Shown: piece by piece, positions 1 to 8,040 of the stretch
Position numbering within the stretch: position 1 is the stretch's first letter
Layout: the number at the start of each line of letters is the position of its first letter
Assembly (NCBI RefSeq): GCF_018598175.1
Contig: NZ_JAHESE010000026.1
Span: 1 to 64,000, forward strand
Source: Dawidia cretensis
GTDB lineage: Bacteria > Bacteroidota > Bacteroidia > Cytophagales > Cyclobacteriaceae
Length of the DNA stretch: 64,000 bases
Reading direction: 5' to 3'
Translations under genes and position numbers: made by a program
Notes under the pieces: generated by a model
What the model saw: only the letters and a program-made list of their open reading frames with translations
Databases searched by the model: none
Told to the model about the DNA's origin: nothing

Positions 1-1
1 A

Positions 2-688
2 ATTACGCGGAGCCCCTGTAGCCCACCCCCGCCCAGGGTTCCCCCGGCCGGGGGAACCGCTGCCGGCGGAGATTCCATTGCTGGCTACGATTTCACCTGG
101 CTCACCCTGCAGTTGGAGAAGTATGGCAAGCAAAACTTCGGCGACCACTTCCACATCCACCAGGAGAACCACGACATTATACGCCGTCTGTTGGTATACT
201 TCCTGGAAGACGTCCCCCAGGCCCGCCACCTGGGCATCGATCTCACCAAAGGGATTTTACTGACCGGCCCTATCGGTTGCGGTAAAACCGATCTCATGAC
301 CCTCATGCGCCTCGCCGCCAAGCCCGAACGCATCTTTACCATCAAAACCATCCGCGACGTATCCTTCGAGTTCATCCAGGAGGGCTACGAAGTAGTCCAC
401 CGCTACAGCAAGTTATCCTTCAATCCCAAAGGCCCTCGCACCGTTTTCTTCGATGACCTAGGCGCCGAGCAAGCCCTAAAGTACTATGGCAATGAGTGCA
501 ACGTCATGGCCGAGATACTACTATCCCGTTACGATCTTTATATTTCTTTCGACATGCTCACTCACCTTACCACCAACCTCTCCGCCACAGAGATCGAAAC
601 CATGTACGGTCCCCGCGTCCGTAGTCGCATGCGCGAGATGTTCAATCTAATCCCATTTAACGAATCGTCTGATGATCGAAGAATTTGA
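2..688 (+). CDS. AAA+/DnaC-IstB-like ATPase, 5' end outside window
   Basis: The reading frame is open from the left edge of the window, so the true start lies upstream; the first internal candidate is a TTG at 113, which would miss the conserved-looking stretch before it (YDFTWLTLQ). A P-loop (GPIGCGKT) and a Walker B (VFFDDLG) are clear, followed by an arginine-rich C-terminal helix (RVRSRMREM). This layout fits the small helicase-loader or IstB/DnaC-like ATPases common on Bacteroidota mobile elements; that assignment rests on motifs and size only. Base composition is GC-rich, unlike the AT-rich genes directly downstream. A decayed copy of its last 80 nt lies at 2928-3006, so the neighbouring pair of genes sits between two versions of this gene's 3' end. 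The biological role (replication, transposition or defence) cannot be decided here. Confidence 0.8.
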   Translation: MTRSPCSPPPPRVPPAGGTAAGGDSIAGYDFTWLTLQLEKYGKQNFGDHFHIHQENHDIIRRLLVYFLEDVPQARHLGIDLTKGILLTGPIGCGKTDLMTLMRLAAKPERIFTIKTIRDVSFEFIQEGYEVVHRYSKLSFNPKGPRTVFFDDLGAEQALKYYGNECNVMAEILLSRYDLYISFDMLTHLTTNLSATEIETMYGPRVRSRMREMFNLIPFNESSDDRRI

Positions 689-867
689 GAATTTCACATG
701 TCGGGTTCCAAAGTCAGACAAAAAACATTCCTAGCCATTTAAAATCTCATTCTCTCGATGGAATCAGAACTTGATTGATAGCACGAATGACCTTTTATTT
801 CGTTTCACATGTTCAATACATAGTGATTTGCAGATTATCATTTTTATATTGTAAGAAAAATAAGAGA

Positions 868-1980
868 ATGTCGCTGAAAGGAAATTTGGACAATCTGCAG
901 ACTAAAGCAAAGGAACGGACTGTCAAAACGCAAAGCATTGAGTATGATCTTGAGACGCTCGTAAAAAAAATCCAAAAAGGTATTATTAAACTTGATCCTG
1001 ACTACCAAAGACGACATCGATGGGACGAATCAACATCGTCTCGCTTAATGGAGAGTTTAATTCTAAATATTCCTATTCCAATTATCTATCTTTCCTACGA
1101 TATTGATGTTGACACAAATGAAGAAGGGGCACGCTATTCCGTAATTGACGGACAACAAAGGCTAACTGCAATACTACAATTCTTTGAAGGTACGTACGCT
1201 TTACAAAACCTGGACATACTTGATGACTTGGAAGGTTGTTTCTACAAAGACTTGCCTCCATTTTTACTAAGACGTTTGGAGGAAAGGACAATAAAGTGTT
1301 TGCGAATTGATTCCACTATCGATCCGCAGGTTAAATACGATATTTTCGAACGTTTAAATTCCGGTGCAGTTAAATTGGAGTCGCATGAGCTTCGGAATGC
1401 AATCCATAGAGGACCCTTTAACGATTTATGTAAAAAGCTTGCTAAGGATACGGACTTTCGGCGACTGATTCAAATTCCTGAGGACGATCCAGAAAACAAT
1501 TCAAAGGTAAAGAAAATGGAGGATGTCGAGCTCGTACTTCGTTTTTTTTCGCTGATGAACGATAACTATAAGAACTATAAAAAGTCTAAGGATAAACAGT
1601 TTAAAGATTTCTTGTCGGAGAACCTAGCGGTAAAGAATTCTCTGCCGACTGTTGAACTGAAAAAATCAAGTGATACTTTCATAAAGGTTATCCAGTTAAT
1701 CAGGCTACATTTCGGTGATCTGGCGTTTGCCAAGTATAAATTTGAAAATGGTAAGTTCGTAAAGCAGTCTAACTTTAACGCAGCGGTGTATGACGCTTTG
1801 GCTGTTGGTATAGTAAGCGAAGTAGACTTAGAAAAGTCACACATTACAGACGGTCAAGTAAGCGCATTTAAGGAATTATTTAAGGATTCAGCATTTCACG
1901 ACAGCGTTTCTGGGTCTATCTTAGATAATGCAAAAATTATAACTCGTATAGAAGCCGCTCGTAAGGTCTTTAAGAAATGA
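868..1980 (+). CDS. DUF262 (GmrSD/ParB-like) domain protein
   Basis: This 370-residue protein has the DUF262 hallmark DGQQR at residues 94-98, preceded by a YQRRHRW segment typical of the family. DUF262 proteins are ParB/Srx-like NTP-using nucleases; family members include GmrS of the modified-DNA restriction enzyme GmrSD. The frame extends upstream to 775, but the ATG at 868 follows a purine-rich stretch (aagaaaaataagag) and begins the conserved sequence, so I take it as the start. The stop codon overlaps the ATG of the HEPN gene (ATGA at 1977-1980), so the two are translationally coupled. The gene is clearly more AT-rich than the ATPase before it, consistent with horizontal transfer. There is no separate HNH domain of the GmrD type within it. 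Function is inferred as half of a two-gene nuclease/defence module. Confidence 0.85.
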   Translation: MSLKGNLDNLQTKAKERTVKTQSIEYDLETLVKKIQKGIIKLDPDYQRRHRWDESTSSRLMESLILNIPIPIIYLSYDIDVDTNEEGARYSVIDGQQRLTAILQFFEGTYALQNLDILDDLEGCFYKDLPPFLLRRLEERTIKCLRIDSTIDPQVKYDIFERLNSGAVKLESHELRNAIHRGPFNDLCKKLAKDTDFRRLIQIPEDDPENNSKVKKMEDVELVLRFFSLMNDNYKNYKKSKDKQFKDFLSENLAVKNSLPTVELKKSSDTFIKVIQLIRLHFGDLAFAKYKFENGKFVKQSNFNAAVYDALAVGIVSEVDLEKSHITDGQVSAFKELFKDSAFHDSVSGSILDNAKIITRIEAARKVFKK

Positions 1981-2786
1981 GTACGTTTATTAACCTGGGA
2001 CTTGTTTCATTGAATAAGCGGCTCGCAGAAGTAGATATTATCCTGCAGGAGGCTAGACAACATTCGGATGATAATGCCGACTTGTACAACAGCCTTTGTC
2101 GATCTGCTCAAGTACTACTTTGCGCCCATTTCGAGGGTTATGTGAAGGATCTGGTAAAAAATGCCCTTGAAGATATTAATCTATATTCAGATTTCAGATC
2201 ATCTAGGAGCGCACTGAAGAGGCGACACTGTGCATACTTCGTTAGGGTCAATGCTGAAGAAAAAGACAGCAAGGAGCATAACAAAAGGGTACTTGAATTG
2301 ATTTCTGAATTTGAGGGACTTAATGCCAAGTTTAAAAAAGAAATATTTTCATATTCCGATAATCAGAATCCTAAGACTTCCGTCTTGGATAAGATTGCTG
2401 AGCAATTTGGAGTCAAAAATTTCTTTAAACAATTAAAAAAATCAAACCTTGATCTCGTTTTCTCAAATACTCATACTGAAAACTTACAATTGTGTCAAGA
2501 AATTGAAACACTGATGCTTCAAAGGACGTCCGTTTATCCATATCAGACAGACCTTGGCTACCTTGAAATTGACTCTGAAAAATCAGATTCTGATAACCTC
2601 TGGGACGTATTTATTAGTGATTTTCTGAAAAGGCGCCACGGTATTGCACATGGTGCTGAGTTAGAGAGTACTGTTGGACATTCAACGATAGAAAACGATA
2701 AGACAAAAATAAAAGTACTTCTTTATGCCTTTACGTCTTTCATCTGTATCGAATCTAACCCCGCCAACTACACGGCGGTTCTTTGA
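1977..2786 (+). CDS. HEPN-domain nuclease-like partner (MAE_28990/MAE_18760-like)
   Basis: This is a 269-residue, mostly helical protein with an Rx4H motif near the C-terminus (R220, H225 in RRHGIAHG), the catalytic signature of HEPN ribonucleases. The N-terminal part (ALLCAHFEGYVKDL-like helix around residues 40-55) resembles the MAE_28990/MAE_18760 HEPN families, which are known to be encoded beside DUF262 genes. It overlaps the DUF262 stop by 4 nt, so the two products are expected in fixed ratio. By analogy with other HEPN modules it would act as an RNA-cleaving effector kept in check or triggered by its partner; that is inference. No terminator with a U-tract follows; the next 140 bp are noncoding up to the ATPase remnant. 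Confidence 0.75.
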   Translation: MSTFINLGLVSLNKRLAEVDIILQEARQHSDDNADLYNSLCRSAQVLLCAHFEGYVKDLVKNALEDINLYSDFRSSRSALKRRHCAYFVRVNAEEKDSKEHNKRVLELISEFEGLNAKFKKEIFSYSDNQNPKTSVLDKIAEQFGVKNFFKQLKKSNLDLVFSNTHTENLQLCQEIETLMLQRTSVYPYQTDLGYLEIDSEKSDSDNLWDVFISDFLKRRHGIAHGAELESTVGHSTIENDKTKIKVLLYAFTSFICIESNPANYTAVL

Positions 2787-2927
2787 TTGTTCCCTACGAC
2801 TCATTTACGTAGAAGAGACGGCAATTTCCTGGTCCTGGACTCGCCGCAATGATTTAACAGACCTTTCCGTTATTATCCCTATTGTACTCGTGATCCATGC
2901 TCCGTGCTGAACAGGGAGGGGAGAGAG

Positions 2928-3006
2928 CCAACCGCTCCGCCACCGAGATTGAAAAACCATGTATAGCCCCGCGTCCGTAGCCGCATGCGGGAGATGTCAA
3001 ATCTCC
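2928..3006 (+). pseudogene. Decayed copy of the ATPase 3' end
   Basis: These roughly 80 nt align with 573-650 inside the ATPase gene, with about 85 percent identity by eye and three small indels that break the frame. Shared blocks include ctccgccac, ccatgta, ccccgcgtccgtag and cgcatgcg. No other part of the ATPase is present on this side, and the homology fades after the position matching residue F of REMFNL. The surrounding 2787-3060 interval holds no other gene. The copy suggests either that the DUF262-HEPN segment was inserted into or beside this gene carrying a replacement 3' end, or that a second ATPase copy was here and was lost. Confidence 0.7.
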
Positions 3007-3060
3007 TAGTATCTACCGATCATAACGCCGATGGAAGAAATAACATCTCCGATTGGCGTT

Positions 3061-3480
3061 CTATCCATAACATGGACCTTCTTGCGCATCTCCACTAAAC
3101 CAGCTTTCTTCTCTAGCTATAACAGTGGCACATTTGACTTTTGCTCGATCTAAATCCAAAGCACGAAATGTTCGACACCCACTCTCCCTTCCTCTCATAC
3201 TTAATTCGTTACAGCGGAAGACTATACCTTCGTCAACCATTTCAATTCTATCTACAAAAAATCTCAATCCTACGTATCGCTCAAAATCTTTTATAAATCG
3301 AAATTTAATTTCATATTCCAATCCCTTCCTTCCATCTCTATCAGGCCCTATGAGACGACCAATCAACGCTCCTATGGATCTCGCGAAGACATTTTCTAAA
3401 GGAATAAACTCTTTATCATCAAAAGAATAAGCTCTAAGAAAAAGCCCTTCACTTGGAATGAGAGTGTGTTTTATAATCAT
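3061..3480 (-). CDS. Hypothetical soluble protein, 139 aa
   Basis: I do not recognise the family. The protein is compact and charged, with no signal peptide or membrane segment. It begins 12 nt after the stop of the membrane protein gene, so the two form one operon read away from the helicase. Composition is AT-rich like the neighbouring island genes. The C-terminus contains a cluster of cysteines spread singly (RCNELS, GCRTF, KCATV, GPCYG) that might be structural. Given its position beside a membrane protein and a helicase it could be a sensor, adaptor or immunity component, but nothing in the sequence proves that. Confidence 0.6.
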   Translation of the reverse strand: MIIKHTLIPSEGLFLRAYSFDDKEFIPLENVFARSIGALIGRLIGPDRDGRKGLEYEIKFRFIKDFERYVGLRFFVDRIEMVDEGIVFRCNELSMRGRESGCRTFRALDLDRAKVKCATVIAREESWFSGDAQEGPCYG

Positions 3481-3492
3481 GCGGTCAATTAT

Positions 3493-4113
3493 CTATATTT
3501 CAAATACTAAAACTGCCCTGCAAAATATCAGCTTAAGCAAAATAGCCGTACCCCCAAAATAGAACGCTGCTGATAGCCAAAGCGCCGCTTTGTTCTTTTT
3601 TGATTTTATCTCAAAATCCTTGAACAGAAAGCGCTGTACGCATCCAGGGTAAATCATATTTAGCAAATCATCATACTCCATTTGGACTATTTTCCTCTCC
3701 TCTACGCCAAGACTAACATTTTTTAAGACGTTATTCAGGTGATGTATTTTGTTCATAGTATCTTCTTGGCTGTCGGCAATGTTGCTTTGAACAATGTTGT
3801 ATTTTTTGTCGGGGTATGCACGCTCATATAAATCTTGATAAACATTTACATACTCGTCTGACGTATCAAATCGCTTTATCTCTTTAGGACAGAAGAATTG
3901 ATACAACGCAATTCCTGTCGCATAGGATATACTTGCTGTATACATCCACTTAAATCCAGAAGGGAAATCGAAGTCCACATGTTGCTTTATCCAACTGTTT
4001 TGCAATGACTGATAAATCGTGGCAAGCAAAGGAACGCCTATCATAATAATGTAAGAGATGTTGAAGTATTTTACCCTTCCAAAATTCTTTACCACCAACC
4101 AATCCATTCCCAT
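3493..4113 (-). CDS. Membrane protein with central coiled-coil-like segment, 206 aa
   Basis: Two hydrophobic segments lie near the N-terminus (about residues 18-38 and 53-73) and one or two near the C-terminus (about 175-203), separated by a charged, likely helical cytoplasmic or periplasmic region. I do not recognise a named family. The ATG at 4113 is followed two codons later by another ATG, so the start is uncertain by two residues. It is the first gene of the pair transcribed away from the helicase, with a 234-bp divergent gap. Small membrane proteins beside helicases in islands are often effectors of abortive defence; here that is only a contextual guess. Confidence 0.65.
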   Translation of the reverse strand: MGMDWLVVKNFGRVKYFNISYIIMIGVPLLATIYQSLQNSWIKQHVDFDFPSGFKWMYTASISYATGIALYQFFCPKEIKRFDTSDEYVNVYQDLYERAYPDKKYNIVQSNIADSQEDTMNKIHHLNNVLKNVSLGVEERKIVQMEYDDLLNMIYPGCVQRFLFKDFEIKSKKNKAALWLSAAFYFGGTAILLKLIFCRAVLVFEI

Positions 4114-4278
4114 TTAATTTAAAAGTTATTACATACTAGGCCATAAGTCGGCCTCTCACGTAGCGCAAATCAATATTGACTAAGGTAAAATAAATAAGAA
4201 ACTAGTACAACTAATTGATGGTTTCGGCCGTTAGCCTTGGTTTTGACCAGAAAAATCTGTAATTAGAATATCTAAGCG

Positions 4279-4331
4279 AGCCCATCCAATGCACTTAAAA
4301 TGGTGTTATAGGATGGGCTTTCCCTTTTTTT
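4279..4331 (+). terminator. Hairpin plus T-tract just before the helicase start
   Basis: Arms AGCCCATCC (4279-4287) and GGATGGGCT (4311-4319) pair perfectly around a 23-nt loop and are followed by a T-rich run ending at 4331. It has the form of a rho-independent terminator on the plus strand, yet no plus-strand gene precedes it and the helicase ATG is only 16 nt beyond it. It may end a small RNA made from 4114-4278 or act as an attenuator of the helicase. Confidence 0.6.
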
Positions 4332-4347
4332 GAAAAATTTATACTCC

Positions 4348-6924
4348 ATGGCCTTCAAGAAAGCACAACCATCGCAAAATGTTCCAGACAGCCCTGAGAA
4401 AATTCTGCTCGACCTCCCTCGACGGAGAATTCCAGGGGTTCTTTTGCATCAGGGAGAAGTGCTAAAAGCTTATGTTGCCTCGGCGATAGATCCGACAAAA
4501 GCACCGGATGTTGCCTTACAGCTTCCTACGGGGAGTGGAAAAACATTAGTAGGTCTCCTTTTAGCCGAATGGCGCAGGCGTAAGTTCAAAGAAAGAGTAG
4601 TCTATCTTTGCCCAACAAATCAGCTCGTCAACCAGGTAGCAGAGCAAGCCGACAAACAATACGGTCTTACTGTAAATGCTTTTACGGGTCGTGCTTCTAA
4701 CTTCGATCCGACAGCTAAGTCCGAATATCAAAGTGCTGACAGAATAGCTGTAACTAGCTACAGCGCTTTATTTAACACTAATCCATACTTTGACAACGCA
4801 CAGATCATTATTGTTGATGACGCTCACGCCGCAGAAAACTACATTTCGTCCCTTTGGACAGTTAAAATCGACAGAACCGATAAGAAGCATAAGACTCTAC
4901 ACGCCGCAGTAGTAAACTTACTTACTCCATTTTTGGGCAGCAATTTCGATCGAATCAATGGCGAAATTAATAGCATGGCTGACATTACTTGGGTGGACAA
5001 GCTTCCAACACCATACCTAAATGAGATTCACAACGACTTGATTTCTGTTATTGATAGTAATATTGCAAAACTAGATATTTCGTATTCATGGAGTATGATA
5101 CGTGATCACGTCCTCGCTTGTCATGTTTATCTTACTCCCAATGATATATTAATAAAACCATTGATACCACCAACGTGGTCGCATGCACCATTTACAGGCG
5201 CTGAACAACGCATTTTTATGTCCGCCACTCTGGGATTAGGTGGCGACCTTGAAAGACTGACTGGGAGAAAAAATATACTAAGATTGCCTATTCCTGAAGG
5301 CTGGGACAAGCAAGGAATCGGACGTCGTTTTTTTATGTTCCCTAGTATGTCATTGTCGGATGAGAATGCCGTGGATTTAAGGAACCAATTGATGATGCAG
5401 GCTGGCAGGAGTGTTATACTTGTGCCAAGCAATTCAATTGCAAGAGAGGTCACCGATCAAGTTACAGAATCTCTTGGCTTTAGTGTGTTCAACGCCGATG
5501 ATATCGAGGAGTCGAAAGAGCCCTTTATCGCAGCGAAACAGGCCGTCGCCGTTATCGCCGGCCGATATGATGGAATCGATTTTCCAGGGAATGACTGTAG
5601 GCTACTTTTTGTAGACGGACTTCCTAAGGCAACGAATTCGCAAGAACGTTTTCTTATGTCTAAGATGGCAGCGAACGTGTTGTTCAATGACAGAATACAA
5701 ACACGTGTGCTACAAGCAATTGGTAGATGCACTAGATCCTTAGAAGATTTCTCTACTGTAGTAGTGTCAGGTGAAGAACTTTCAAATTACCTGACAGATA
5801 TAAGGCGAAGGAGTTATCTTCACCCTGAACTACAGGCCGAATTAGACTTTGGTATTGAACAATCTAAAGGCACAAGCAATGAGGACTTTTTCGAAAATTT
5901 TAAAATATTCTTAAAAAACGGCAAAGAGTGGGAAAAGAATGCTAATGAAGTAATCGTAGCCAAGCGTGAATCCGCTGAGCAAAAAAGCTTTCCAGCCATT
6001 AAAAATCTTTCAAACGCAGTCCTTTATGAAATTACATATCAAAAATGTATGTGGCAGCAAGACTATTCGGGGGCATATACAGCGGCGGAAAATGTCCTTG
6101 CCGAATTGGACGCGAAAGAACTAATAGGATACAGAGCGCTATGGCACTACTTAGCTGGAAGTGCAGCACAATTGGGAGGAATCAAGGGTAAAGATCGCAT
6201 GCAATACGCAAACGCTAAAAAGGCAGCTACAGGAATCTCTTGGCTAGTAGGCCTTGCGCATAGTGACACACCGACCGAGGAACACGATTCTAGCAATTCA
6301 ATTCTAATTACTCAGTTGGAGAGAGTCGAAGCCATTTTAGAGACATTGGGATTGAGCCATTCGAGAAAATTTAATGAGAGAGAAAAAGAAATACTCAATG
6401 GACTTGAGGATAAAGATCAATTCGAACAAGCGCATGTTTTATTGGGGCAAATGCTAGGTTACAGTGCCGGCAAAGAGGAGTCTGACGGGTCTCCCGATCC
6501 ATGGTGGCATGTTGGCAAAATCTGTTTTGTTTTCGAGGATAACGCCGGTGCTGAAAGTGACATCCTTGCTGCAAACAAAGCCAGACAAGCTTCTACGCAC
6601 CCTGATTGGATAAGAGATAGAGTTGTTTTAGACGATGATGCTGTGATAATTTCAGTGTTAGTCACCCAAAAGACCAAGGCAAAATCTGGAGCAATGCCAC
6701 ATCTTAAAAAAGTTCTTTTATGGGAGTTGAATGATTTCAAAAAATGGGCAAGAAACGCGCTAGCGATACTAAGAGAACTTAGAACAAAATTCTCAGAAGC
6801 TGGTGATCTTGGCTGGAGAGCTGAGGCAATGGAGATTTTTAAACAAAATGGACTTGATGCCACTTCTTTGATGAAAAAGTTAAAGGGAAACATCGCTGCC
6901 GAGAAAATGGAGGAAGTCAAATAG
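4348..6924 (+). CDS. SF2 helicase, XPD/DinG-like, DDAH box
   Basis: The 858-residue protein shows ordered superfamily 2 motifs: Walker A LPTGSGKT (59-66), a Ia-like CPTNQL, a DDAH box at 157-160 (variant of DEAH), motif III SATLG, a IV-like VPSNS, and motif VI QAIGRCTR at 456-463. The phrase DGIDFPGNDCRLLFVDGLP resembles the HELICc2 half of XPD/DinG helicases, but the four cysteines of an Fe-S domain are absent. The region after about residue 500 is an uncharacterised helical extension with many Lys/Glu. The frame could begin at a TTG at 4330, but the ATG at 4348 is better and lies clear of the terminator hairpin. It is divergent from the two unknown genes at 3061-4113. Likely a nucleic-acid-stimulated ATPase in a defence or mobile-element context; the target is unknown. 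Confidence 0.85.
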   Translation: MAFKKAQPSQNVPDSPEKILLDLPRRRIPGVLLHQGEVLKAYVASAIDPTKAPDVALQLPTGSGKTLVGLLLAEWRRRKFKERVVYLCPTNQLVNQVAEQADKQYGLTVNAFTGRASNFDPTAKSEYQSADRIAVTSYSALFNTNPYFDNAQIIIVDDAHAAENYISSLWTVKIDRTDKKHKTLHAAVVNLLTPFLGSNFDRINGEINSMADITWVDKLPTPYLNEIHNDLISVIDSNIAKLDISYSWSMIRDHVLACHVYLTPNDILIKPLIPPTWSHAPFTGAEQRIFMSATLGLGGDLERLTGRKNILRLPIPEGWDKQGIGRRFFMFPSMSLSDENAVDLRNQLMMQAGRSVILVPSNSIAREVTDQVTESLGFSVFNADDIEESKEPFIAAKQAVAVIAGRYDGIDFPGNDCRLLFVDGLPKATNSQERFLMSKMAANVLFNDRIQTRVLQAIGRCTRSLEDFSTVVVSGEELSNYLTDIRRRSYLHPELQAELDFGIEQSKGTSNEDFFENFKIFLKNGKEWEKNANEVIVAKRESAEQKSFPAIKNLSNAVLYEITYQKCMWQQDYSGAYTAAENVLAELDAKELIGYRALWHYLAGSAAQLGGIKGKDRMQYANAKKAATGISWLVGLAHSDTPTEEHDSSNSILITQLERVEAILETLGLSHSRKFNEREKEILNGLEDKDQFEQAHVLLGQMLGYSAGKEESDGSPDPWWHVGKICFVFEDNAGAESDILAANKARQASTHPDWIRDRVVLDDDAVIISVLVTQKTKAKSGAMPHLKKVLLWELNDFKKWARNALAILRELRTKFSEAGDLGWRAEAMEIFKQNGLDATSLMKKLKGNIAAEKMEEVK

Positions 6925-7456
6925 ATACCTGCGTTCGCTGCCGCCTTAAAAACAAATTGAATCGATTGAGTAGCGGCAACTCATATTGATACTTTTTGTT
7001 CAAATGGAGATAATCTTAGGTAATTTTCAGTTAAACAACAGCTGTCGTGCTACTTGGAACGTGCGCGTCCTGAATACCGCCAACACCGCGCCAACGCACA
7101 AGCCTACCCCTGCCCTTTGCCTCCTTCGGCAGTCAACAAGGTAAAAGCGGAGCGCTTGCGCGCGGTGGGTTGTGGGGCCGGAACAAAGGTCCCGCCAGGC
7201 GCTCCACTCCGGGTACTAAAAAACTCCCGCAATGACCGTGTGACAAAGCGATCCAGGATGTATTTAATATATAGCGGTCGTATCGTTTCTCACACCGTCA
7301 TTCTTTCCTGCCGCACAGGCCCCGTTTTTTAGCCCCCTCCGTTACGCCCCTGTCATGCCCTTTGTACCGGCCCTGCTGATACTGTTTTATCTGGCGCCAC
7401 TGCGCTCTGCCTATCAAAGAGGACAGCTTTGGCACAACCCACGTGCTCGCGCGGTC

Positions 7457-7502
7457 TTGGCCTGCCTTTATTTTTTGCGGGGGGTCAGTGGAGGCAGGCC
7501 AA
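7457..7502. repeat. 11-bp inverted repeat
   Basis: TTGGCCTGCCT (7457-7467) and AGGCAGGCCAA (7492-7502) are perfect inverse complements around a 24-nt loop containing a T-run and a G-run. It could fold as a hairpin in RNA or as a cruciform. Confidence 0.6.
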
Positions 7503-7654
7503 TCCCAGTTATTGGTGCGCGCCTTGTACCTCGCCGGCTCCCCCCGCACCCCCCACACGCCGGCTCGGGCGCGCTCGGTCCCAAAGCGATGTGCGTTGTT
7601 GGATGGTGTATCTGAACTTGAAAGGAAGCAAAATACAGGGGCAGGTGGTCACGG

Positions 7655-7850
7655 GTATTTAAACATAGGACCAAAGTTACGGGCATGCGGATCAGAAAGG
7701 TGCAAGGGTTCGCTGGCGCCCGCTCAAAAGAAAATCTCCACCTTCCGTCAGTCGCTCGTTCCTCACTTCTTCCTCCAGGTAGTATTTTCTTTTGGCGGCC
7801 CTTGCACCTTTCTGACCGGTCCCGTGGGATGCGGGCCTATGTTTAAATAC
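7655..7850. repeat. Nested inverted repeat of about 196 bp
   Basis: Three perfect arm pairs are nested in order: GTATTTAAACATAGG (7655-7669) with 7836-7850; CAGAAAGGTGCAAGGG (7693-7708) with 7799-7814; CAAAAGAAAAT (7725-7735) with 7784-7794. The loop is a 48-nt pyrimidine-rich stretch. The whole would form one long imperfect hairpin or cruciform. No gene overlaps it convincingly. Confidence 0.75.
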
Positions 7851-8040
7851 TTCGTTCGTGTACCGATTGGCTCCCGGTGGTTGCTGGTCGGCATTGCCCC
7901 TCGTCGTTGGGCAGCATTTAGTTTTCATTTTGGCTCTTCGCGTCGCTATCGTCACGAGTTTCTCCTCGTGCGCGTTTTCTGGTTCGAGGTTTGCATTTCA
8001 GAGCTCCCCTTTTAGGGGGGCTTTTTCTTACTTCGATAAG

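Larger units (their letters stand above)
6925..8040. other. Gene-poor GC-rich stretch with inverted repeats
   Basis: No reading frame here is convincing: the open frames on both strands are short, overlap each other and are rich in Pro, Arg and Ala in the way of random GC-rich sequence. The composition changes sharply from the AT-rich helicase gene. It contains a hairpin at 7457-7502 and a nested inverted repeat at 7655-7850 (listed separately). I see no transposase fragment or recognisable RNA. It may be the relic of a mobile element or a structured noncoding element. Confidence 0.5.

Noticed and set aside
7443-8015. 190-codon plus-strand open frame in the GC-rich stretch
   Set aside because: Composition is random-like (Pro/Arg/Ser/Trp-rich), it runs through the nested inverted repeat, and overlapping frames of equal quality exist on both strands.
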